Of a DNA stretch of 64,000 nucleotides, positions 22,305 to 31,451 are shown piece after piece. Location of the stretch: NCBI GenBank assembly GCA_025201375.1, contig JAIWZP010000088.1:1-64000 (forward strand). Direction: 5' to 3'. The translations under genes and the position numbers were made by a program. Position 1 is the first letter of the stretch. Each line of letters begins with the position of its first letter. A model generated the notes under the pieces. The model worked only from the letters and a program-made list of their open reading frames with translations, had not been told where the DNA came from and did not search any database. Source of the stretch: Gongronella butleri (Eukaryota > Mucoromycota > Mucoromycetes > Mucorales > Cunninghamellaceae).

Positions 22305-23902
22305 ATGGCCCCCAATACTGAAACCATCCCAATCGAACATGTCACAGACATTGTGCACCAATTGGACATCCAAGGCTCTGACAAGAAAGTGGTAAGAAAA
22401 AGTCAATGGCAAGGGAACTGCGCCGGACATTTGCGTTTTTGACACCAACACCGCTCTCTTAGACGTTCCCCCGCGTGGTGTACCCTCCCTTGGAAGTCTT
22501 ATGAGCACCACGACCCCGGTCATCATGCTGATCCCAAGAAAGCGTCCATTTTGGAGCAAGCATCGCAGGTCGTGGACGTGACCCCCAGCATTGGCACTGA
22601 CATCCACGGCATTCAATTGTCGCAATTGACCGAGCAGCAAAAGAACGACCTGGCGCTTCTCGTTGCCGAGCGCGGCGTCGTCTTTTTCAAAAACCAAGAC
22701 ATTGACTCTGACCAGCTCGTCGAGTTGGGCAAGCACTATGGTAAAAACAAAGAAAAATGAGACGCGACGCGTCATTCGCGCGTTGATTGGTACTTATACT
22801 TGCTTCGTAGGCCGTCTGCACCATCACCCCGTGTCTGGTCACGAAGAAAAGAATCAATATGCTCTGAGCATCTACAGCGATCCTGCAAGGTAGGCAAAAC
22901 AAAATGCAATGTAGACTTTTGCCATTCAACTAATCCCATTTCTTGATTTTATTTTGCAGCTCGCAGAAATTCCGTGGCCAGCGCGAGGCCCTGCCCAGTT
23001 CAAGCAGTAATACAAGAGCCACGAAAAAAAAAGCAAAATCTCATATTCTCCTTGCTTTTTTACTTTTTGCTATTAGCTTTGCACAGCGACATTACATTTG
23101 AGAAGCAGCCAGCTGGTCTGACGTTCTTGAAATTGGAGGTGATTCCTGCTGTTGGTGGTGACACGGCCTGGTACAGCGGATATGAGGCATATGACCGTCT
23201 TTCGCCTGCGCTCAAGAAATTCCTTGAGGGTCTCAGCGCGACGCACCGCGGCGACGTGTTTGAGCGCTTCTCTGAGGCAACGGGCATCCCTCTGCGCCGC
23301 GAATTACCCCAAGACACCGTCCACCCGGTCATCCGCACGCATCCCGTCACCGGCTGGAAATCCCTCTATGTCCAGCCTGGTTTCACACGCTCCATTGTTG
23401 GCCTTCGCAAGCACGAGAGCGATGCACTTCTCAAGCTTCTCTTTGAGCACTTGTCCGGTGGATACGGTAAGTTTTTTAAAGAAAAAAAAAGCACCACGCG
23501 GCCCCACGCGAATTGAACGTTTTGTTTACCGCTCACACTCCTTCTTTTTGTAACCAGACTTCCAAGTGCGCCACAAGTGGTCGCCTGGTGATGTTGGTAA
23601 AAGCCTACAAAGGACTATATGGACGCAGAGTCAAGCTAATATCTCAATTTTATTTTTTCTTTGTACTTTTAGCCATTTGGGACAATCGCGTCACAAATCA
23701 CTGCGCCATCTTTGATTACGAAGGCGTTGCGACTCGGTAAGAGAAAAAAAAATTAAAAGAAGAAACGTCAGGCTAATCAACACGCATTTCCCCCCAATAT
23801 CATAGATATGGTTTCCGTGTCACGCCTCAAGCCGAGGTGCCTTACTTTGATCCCAAGAGCAAATCACGTCGCGAGGCTCTGAAGGAGCAAAAGAGCCAAT
23901 AG
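22305..23902 (+). pseudogene. TauD-4: chimeric dioxygenase gene with a 1-base frameshift
   Basis: Exons corresponding to the paralogs are 22305-22391, 22463-22740, 22811-22889, 22960-23006, 23077-23466, 23558-23596, 23673-23736 and 23806-23902. Exon 2 is 278 bases where all paralogs have 277. One extra T near 22499-22500 (gtcTTatgagc against gtcTatgagc in TauD-5) brings a stop codon into frame about 13 codons into exon 2. All splice sites, the HxD region (LHSDITFEKQP) and the distal His remain, so the break is recent or a base-call error. Up to about 22637 the gene matches TauD-5; from about 22655 it matches TauD-3. As written, only a fragment of some 42 residues would be made. Confidence 0.85.
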
Positions 23903-23993
23903 GGCATTATTTCCAGGGAAAACGAGCTAGGTTATGACCAAATGACAATAAAAAAATCAGATATTCCTGTGTTTCGGGCAATGGCTACATAGC

Positions 23994-24314
23994 ATGCAAG
24001 AGGTGACGGGCGATTTCTGCGGTCACACGATGCTGCAATTTGCGCCGCCATCCTACGCAACAGTTCGCAATGCGCCACTTTTTGTACACGCCAACTTGCT
24101 CGAGATCACGGACAGGTGCATTTCCTTGAGCAGGATGCAGCAAAGGCGGACACTAAATCCTACCGCGATTTTACGTCATTTACAAGGCCGCATGGACTTT
24201 GTGGCGGCCAATGGAGAGCCTGCAACGGAGGGCCTTGATTTTGATCACGTGCTCACAGAATTCCAGCATCTCCACTTTGAATTTGGCGGCATTGGCGGCG
24301 AAACCCGTTTTTGA
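23994..24314 (+). pseudogene. Small unrecognised frame, unit 2 copy (internally shifted)
   Basis: This is the counterpart of the frame at 18059. It has an ATG (23994) and the same opening, but a base lost near 24113 shifts the middle; the closing FDHVLTEFQH segment returns to frame after another indel. Both copies are thus broken in different ways. The rest of 23.9-25.2 kb mirrors unit 1 and contains no other supported gene. Confidence 0.35.
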
Positions 24315-25224
24315 TCAATAGGATCATAATGAAGCTGCCTAGAAGCATCGGCTCAAAGTGCTTATATTTCAGTTGGTTATGAATTTCATTGGCAAACAAT
24401 GGATAAAACCATAAATACGCTAAAATCGGCACGGTTTTCACAACCGTCTAATTGACTCTCATTTTTTTATTGCATATCATGCGACTAACCGAGGTATGAA
24501 AAGTGCACAGCGAGCTTGATGCGCTTCAGCATATTGAACAGCAGTGGGTACTACATGAAAACGCCAAAAACGCGCTCAAATCGCAATTGTTCTCTTTACA
24601 TTGATTCAATCCAGCCGTTGATGCTGACATCATCACCAAGTGGACAGTGTTCGGTTTTGCCATTTTCAGCAATCTGCAAGAGATCTTGGATCACGAGGTA
24701 ACGGTGTTTCGGGAAGCCTCACGGACTTCGCATGAACGTGATCGCCTCGTTTCATTGTCAGAGAGTACCCCGACCGGGATGTCGGTATCTTTTCTGCCAC
24801 ATACACAATTCAACGAAAACATGCTATGGGCATAAATAAAAGCAAGCACGTTCGACGTGCCAAAAATAAAATCATTGTTTTCCGGACCACGAATAGCAGT
24901 GTGAGCGATATAATCGATTAAAGTAACGGACCGAGTGCGGCTGCATACTCGACCACTGATCATGCCAACAAACAAATTAATGTTTCGCAGCGAATCGTTG
25001 TGGTGCCCTTTTATAATTATTTTTTTTAGAGCACATCATGAGGCACTCTGCGACCCTTTTTTTTCGTGGTGTTCAATCAGCGAGTAAGGAGGGGAAGCCG
25101 GTTGATGGCCGGCTTGGAATTGGCAGGACGTCAGCTGCTGCCTGAGATCATCTTGATGTAAGCTTAAAAGGGCCGTCATTTTTTGAACGAACCATTTCGA
25201 CATTGTTGGCCCTCATTTTACTTC

Positions 25225-26672
25225 ATGTCGCTCGAAACTTTTGCAGTGCTTCCAAGCAATAAACACGGCCGCCCAGCCGCTCCGTCTGAAATCAAGCTGC
25301 ATAGTATTGACGTTTTTTCCACTTGTACTCAAATTCGCAGCCATCTGACATTCATGACGCCGGCGTCGCCCGCAGAATGCATCGACAAGCTCAAAAGGGC
25401 CCTGGCTGAAGCTCTTGAGCTATATCCTCCGGTCAATGGCACGGTTATCACCAAGGATGACGGCTGTAAATTCATTGCCTTGGACGACAATCATTTGCAG
25501 GCAACGCCCTTGATTATCGAGACGCGTGATGGTCCCTACGAGGGTGACAGCGAGGATCTGTCTCCACGTCAGGGTTTGATGGTGCAACTCGATTCCCCTA
25601 TTTTTGCCGCTAAAGTGACCATAGTAAGTACAAAAACCACGGGGAAATGCACAAAAGAATGTCAATGACTCTTTTTTTAATTATATTTGCCAAGTTTTCG
25701 TGCGGCACCATGGTCATAGCGTCGTCCATGAATCACCTAGTGTGCGATTTGCGAGGCTTCCTTGATTTTGTGGAGCTTTGGGCAAGACTGACGCGCGGCG
25801 AGCAAGTTGACTATACAAAGATCCCTGACGATTGGACGCGTACACCACAGCGTTTTTTTGCGCCCCATAGTGGCAAGCTGATGGTGCCACCTGGCATCAC
25901 AGTCGGGGACAGCTCTCAAGATACAGTGCAGGTGGCGCCGGCGCCTTCGACGACAACGCGATGGTACGTGCCTGCTGCCAAGGTGGCGCAGCTGAAGCGC
26001 GACTTGGCGCCGGACGACGACGAAATGTGGATTTCGACCAGCGATGCGCTGACGGTCCTGATCAGCGGCGCGGTCACCCGCGCGCGCGAGACGAGTAAAG
26101 TCGAGCGCCAGACGGGTCAAGTCGGGTTCACGCGGCGCACGCCAGCAGACCACAGCGTCGAGACGATTGTCCTGTTGGCGGACATCCGCGAACAGGCGTT
26201 GCGCGGCGACATGGCGAATGGGCGCTATTTCGGCAACGCCATCATAGCGTTGGTAGTACCAGTGTCGCGAGCGGATCTCATGTCGCCCACGGCTACCGCT
26301 GCGTCGCGCGCCGCCGTCGCCATCCGAAATCACATCAAGCAGCGACTGTCGCAGAAGGAAATCAGTGGTCACCTTGCGTTCCTTGAGAACCCCGGTATTC
26401 TAGTGCCCGGCCGCACCTCCTGTGTCACCGACATATTCGTCACAAACTGGTGCAAATTCGACCTCGATGGCCCCAAACTCGACTTTGGCTGGGGTAAACC
26501 AAGTAATTACACTGACGGCAACGGCACAGAGACCTCCTTACCGCCCGCCTTCTCGTTTATGAGGCAGAAAAAGGACTCTGGCGACGTGTTTATGCTCATA
26601 ACCGTCGAGGTTCCCGGAGCAGATGCGCTCAAGAATGATCCACTGCTTACAAAATATGGTGAACTTTTGTAG
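25225..26672 (+). CDS. BAHD-type acyltransferase 2
   Basis: The unit 2 copy of the acyltransferase, with exons 25225-25623 and 25695-26672 and 458 residues. HxxxD (NHLVCD) and DFGWG are both intact. Differences from BAHD-1 are scattered substitutions, for instance SIDVFSTCTQ for GFDVFSSCTQ near residue 31, LLADIREQA for IVADIREQA, and SNYTDG for SHYTDG after DFGWGKP. There are no indels in the coding sequence, so both copies appear to be under selection to stay intact while the neighbouring TauD-4 has decayed. The donor acyl-CoA and the acceptor are unknown. Confidence 0.9.
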
Positions 26673-28215
26673 ATTGTTGCATTTGCCTGCCTACATAGCT
26701 CAATATCAAATATATCATAGCTGAAATCTTTTAACCTATGCGATTGTGTAAATCAAACAAGAAAAAATTGAATTTACCCGTACATCTATTGACTTGTACT
26801 CGATTTGGAAGATTATTGCTTTTTTTGCGCAAAGTTCGTGATTTTTGCTTCTTGGAATTGCATGATATCTTTTGCTTGACACTTTTTACATCGGAGCTTG
26901 ACTGTTCCGCTTTGCATTTTGCCCTGACTTCACACGCCGTGTAACGAGAATCGTCCAGCCGATTGATTAACACTTTGAAATAGGTCAGTCGCAAATGCCT
27001 AAAGATCAGATGTTTTAAATGTGAGAAAACTTAAACGAGGTCTCGGACAGGTACTATAGACTCTCCTTTTTATCTGCAACCTTTTATGAACTTGATAATG
27101 CAGCGCATGTTGAAACCTCGAAACGAGTTCCCACGCAAATTTCGGCCCACAGTTCGCAAGTACAACTGCCCATCCGCCGCGACTAGCCTACGTGTAGATA
27201 GCCTTTATGAGAAAAGGGTACCTCAAACGCACTCTATTGTATCTCGTGGGAGAGACGCCGCGCGGCTTTTACAAATAGGGCACAAAAGATTATCTTTTCC
27301 ATCACAACGTCCAGAAAGATTGCCACTGGGGTGACTGACGTGTCCGAGACAAGGACGCAGCACCAAAAAATCGGGTCCAGGCGCACAAATGCGGGACGCT
27401 GCGGCGCCTTGTATAAATTTAGCAACGATTGCTCGAAATCGGTATCGCACGCGCCTGGAATGACGCGCAACGTGCAGCTTGTTGCTTTTTCTCTTCGAGA
27501 TTGACGCAACACTGACGCGGTTTACCTTTGTAAACGCTTCTAATTAGTACCGAAGGACTTAGATGGGCGTCATAGCTTTCTTTCTTTCCTTTTTTCTATT
27601 TCGACACATACAAGTGAGCTCTTGTGACGCGATTGCTCAAGATGGCAACACAATGGTGGCATCGGGCTATCAGATCAGTCTGATTGGGTCGTGGATCGCG
27701 CGTAGATGCGATCTTTTTTATATTTTCTCATGCAGAAAAGGGCAAAAAGATTCCCCATATGGCTTTTGACGGAAAAATATGTTGTTGACGCGTCGCAGAG
27801 AATAGTGTTCATTCGTGTATGCACCCGTGGATCATAGACTCGGCTTGAACGGCCTAATCCCAATGTTCAAAAAAAAGAAATCAAAAGCCAGTGTTCTTTA
27901 TTTTTTTTTATCTCCATGTACGCCGCACAAGCAGAGAACAATGGTGTGAGAGAACACTGCTTTGTGTCCTCGCTGGCCGATGCTGATGGCGTCAATTAAA
28001 TACGAGTTTGCACCAGCTGCGGGGCTGAATGGCGCCATTCCTGGCAATGGGGTGGCAATTGCGCCCCAAAAGAGGCAACCGGAATGTTCGGCGCCCCTGG
28101 GGAAAGTGCTGCGGAGTTTACGACGCGAGTTGCGCATATAAAAAGCAGTATCAGCTGTCGTGTATTTCTCGCTTTTTCTTGTTTTATTCATTCTTTCAAG
28201 AAAAACACGTACAAT
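26673..28215 (+). repeat. Intergenic BAHD-2 to TauD-5, with R3 block (unit 2)
   Basis: Near-identical to 20748-22304, including the hairpin-like ATCAGA-TCAG-TCTGAT near 27670-27685 and the 'gacgcgattgctcaag' word near 27624. It differs by small indels, for example in the T-rich stretch near 27580. No gene is supported. Confidence 0.7.
28027..28143 (+). promoter_or_regulatory. TauD-5 core promoter: palindrome, pre-TATA module, TATA box
   Basis: GAATGGCGCCATTC is at 28027-28040, TGCGGAGTTT at 28110-28119 followed by GACGCGAG, and TATAAAA at 28137-28143, 73 bases before the ATG at 28216. Spacing is the same as at TauD-4. Confidence 0.65.
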
Positions 28216-29825
28216 ATGGCCCCCAATACTGAAACCATCCCAATCGAGCATGTCACAGACATTGTGCACCAATTGGACATCCAAGGCTCTGACAAGAAAG
28301 TGGTAAGAAAAAGTCAATGGCAAGGGAACTGCGCCGGACATTTGCGTTTTTGACACCAACACCGCTCTCTTAGACGTTCCCCCGCGTGGTGTACCCTCCC
28401 TTGGAAGTCTATGAGCACCACGACCCCGGTCATCATGCTGATCCCAAGAAAGCGTCCATTTTGGAGCAAGCGTCACAGGTCGTGGACGTGACCCCCAGCA
28501 TTGGCACTGACATCCACGGCATTCAATTGTCGCAATTGACCGAGCAGCAAAAGAACGACCTGGCACTGCTTGTTGCCGAGCGTGGCGTCGTGTTTTTCAA
28601 AAACCAAGACATTGAATCTGACCAGCTTGTCGAGCTGGGCAAGCACTATGGTAGAAACAAAGAAAAATGAGACGCGACGCGTCATTCGCGCGTTGATTGA
28701 TACTTACACTTGCTTTGTAGGTCGTCTGCACCATCACCCCATTGCTGGCCACGAAGAAAAAAATCAATATGCTCTGAGCATTTACAGTGATCCTGACAGG
28801 TAAGCAAAAATGCAAACTTTGAGAAGTTTTACCATCCAATTGGTCTCATTTTTCTTTTTTTTCTTTTTTTCTTCGCTTGTTGTGCAGCGTGCGAAAATAT
28901 CGCGACCAGCGCGATGGTTTGCCCAGTGCAAGCAGTAATAAAAGGATCACTGAAAAGCCAAAAACGCAAAATCTCACGTTTTCTTGCTTTTTTTATAGCT
29001 TTGCACAGTGACATCACGTTTGAGAAGCAGCCAGCTGGTCTGACGTTCTTGAAATTGGAGGTGATTCCTGCCGTTGGTGGCGACACGATTTGGTATAGTG
29101 GCTATGAGGCGTATGACCGCCTGTCGCCTGCGCTCAAGCAATTCCTTGAGGGTCTCAGCGCGACACACAGCGGGGATCTCTTTGAGCGCTTTTCCGAGTC
29201 GACGGGCATCCCGCTGCGCCGTGAATTGCCCAAGGACACCATCCATCCCGTGATCCGCACGCATCCCGTCACCGGCTGGAAGTCCCTCTTTGTCCAGCCC
29301 AATTTCACGCGCTCCATTGTTGGCCTGCGCAAGCACGAGAGCGATGCGCTTCTTAAGCTTCTGTATGAGCACCTGTCTGGCGGCTATGGTAGGTTTTTTA
29401 AAGAAAAAAATAGCACGACACGAATTCACGCGAATTGAACACGTTGATTGTTTTCATGCTCACCTTCTTTCTTCTCGTAACCAGACTTCCAAGTGCGCCA
29501 CAAGTGGTCGCCTGGTGATGTTGGTAAGTGCTTGCAAAAGGAGTCAATAGCCGTTAAACCAAACTCATTCCCAAATTTTGGTTTTTTTCTGTATTTTTTA
29601 GCCATTTGGGACAATCGCGTCACGAATCACTGTGCCGTCGCTGATTACGAGGGCATTGCGACTCGGTAAGAGAAAAATCGTTGAGGGAAGCGCCAGGCTA
29701 ATTCACATGCTTTTTTTTTAAATCATAGTTATGGGTTCCGTGTCACGCCCCAAGCCGAGGTGCCTTACTTTGACCCCAAGAGCAAATCGCGTCGCGAGGC
29801 TCTGAAGGAGCAAAAGAGCCAGTAG
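28216..29825 (+). CDS. TauD-5: Fe(II)/2-oxoglutarate dioxygenase, eight exons
   Basis: A 359-residue dioxygenase. Exons: 28216-28302, 28374-28650, 28721-28799, 28888-28934, 28999-29388, 29485-29523, 29602-29665 and 29729-29825. The iron triad is in LHSDITFEKQP and IRTHPVTGW, and the 2-oxoglutarate Arg in NFTR (GFTR in the paralogs). Its 5' half is nearly identical to TauD-4 and its 3' half has diverged from TauD-3/TauD-4. Two donors are GTAG rather than GTAA (after exons 2 and 5). It closes the array; an R2 copy follows within about 200 bases. Confidence 0.93.
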
Positions 29826-30039
29826 GAGTCATATTCAGGACTCTCCAGCTAAATTGTCTCTTAATTTAATAAAGATGTCAAGTCCTTAAATAATAAGAAG
29901 TAATATAAAAATTAAAATCTCTCGATTTTGCATCAAGCTTATTTCCATGGAAACGTTGAAAACATAGAGAAAGACAGATTTTACTCTCTCGTCAGGTACT
30001 CAGACAACGAGTGCCATCAAAAAGGGGTCTAGATGAAGG

Positions 30040-31270
30040 TTGTAGCCGACACGTGCGTAAAAATGCATGGCTCACATGCTTTGAGTATGTTTTGCACACA
30101 CCTTTACCTGAAAGGAAGCAGGCCTGGCCCTTTCTAATGGCACCGGTTTCAAAGTAATAGGAGACAAATTCGTCAAGTTACTTATAAGCATTTAATTTTA
30201 GACAAAATTTAACATGATCATGCCATTGGGCACCCGCGACGCCCCAAAACACGACGCAACGTGAACGTACGTCCTGGGCTGTCGGGTGGAATGAGACGTG
30301 CAACTGTCAAACAGGAGTTGTGGTGCACGACAGGCAAATCAAATTTTAGACTTCTCGAGCGTCTGGAGAGAAAATGAAAATCTGGGTCCTCAGAATTAAA
30401 CCAAACTTGTACACAACAAAGGCTTCATGGTGAAACGACGAGAAATGCCAAAAAAGAGTGTAGTTGATCTGCTTGCTGATGAGAAATGCGTGATTTTGGA
30501 TTTAACTTTTACAATACGAATATCTCAACGAAAACGCGTCCCTGGAGCCGCCCTGACGCGTCCATAAGCAATAGAGACTCCAGACGCATGAGTGATTAAA
30601 AACAGACGCGTCTAAATTGGCGCTAGACGTGGCTTTTCACGCGTCGAAAATTATATATGATTTTGAACCCGTGTCAAAAATGGCAAAAAATCACTTTTTT
30701 CATTGATCATTGATACCCACGTATCCAGTGAGTCATGCTCATTCTGGTGATCTTTGTTTTATGGCTTCATATCCAATTTTCGTCGACTTGACCTTGAGCT
30801 GAAAATTTGCAGAAAATCGCAGTTTACGCCAAAACGAATGAATAGATTCCAGTTTTTTATAGCATTTTTATCGGTAAATGAAGAACATTTACATTATGTG
30901 TGAACGGCGTGGCGATCAAGAGACCTAAACTCCACCATTTCCCGGTGGTCGGCTGTTCCCCTTGAAAAATTCGTCATTTTCGAAACCTATCATTGCGCTC
31001 CATCCAGTGATCACAGATCTCCCGGGGTGGGCTCATTCATACGAGCAGCGCCGGATCCACATGTCTGAAGAAAAATATTTTGCGGATTGCATATATTCAT
31101 TGACAAGCAATCAAAATACACCAAAAATACTTCATTTGCTATTTTCTCGGCAGCCACATACTTAATCGTTGTTGTAAATGTGCAGCACACGACTAACCTG
31201 GCGCACAATCTTCATCAAAGTTCAAGTTTTAAAGGCACACGCTCTGACAATGCCAGATTGATGCGTACAA
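30040..31270 (+). repeat. Repeat R2, copy C, after the array
   Basis: This matches copy A ('ggcaccggtttcaaagtaatagg', 'tgccattgggcacccgc', 'caggcaaatcaaatttt', 'ctgggtcctcagaa', 'gccctgacgcgtcc', 'cacgcgtcgaaaa') and copy B ('agagacctaaactccac', 'atgtctgaag', 'attttctcggcagccac'). No protein frame is shared. The flanking 29.83-30.04 and 31.27-31.45 kb hold only 3' ends of the neighbouring genes. Confidence 0.7.
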
Positions 31271-31451
31271 GGAAACATGGCTGCATAGCTCATTCATTTT
31301 TATTTTTTTAAAAAAAAGTATTCCACAAGAAAAAAAAAAAGGTCAAAAGGAAGTAAAGATGGGAGGAAGATGAATACACAATCAAACGAGGGAGAAAGGA
31401 GAGAGGGCGGGGGAGGATCGACAAAACAGAAGTAATTCATTGTTGATCCAT

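Larger units (their letters stand above)
16700..28560 (+). repeat. Tandem segmental duplication, two units of about 5.9 kb
   Basis: Unit 1 runs from within exon 2 of TauD-3 to the same point in TauD-4; unit 2 runs from there to exon 2 of TauD-5. Matching landmarks are spaced 5,943 bases (ATG 16362 to 22305) and 5,911 bases (22305 to 28216). Each unit holds the 3' part of a TauD gene, a small broken frame, a BAHD gene, an R3 block and the 5' part of the next TauD gene. The BAHD copies differ at only scattered residues. Confidence 0.9.
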
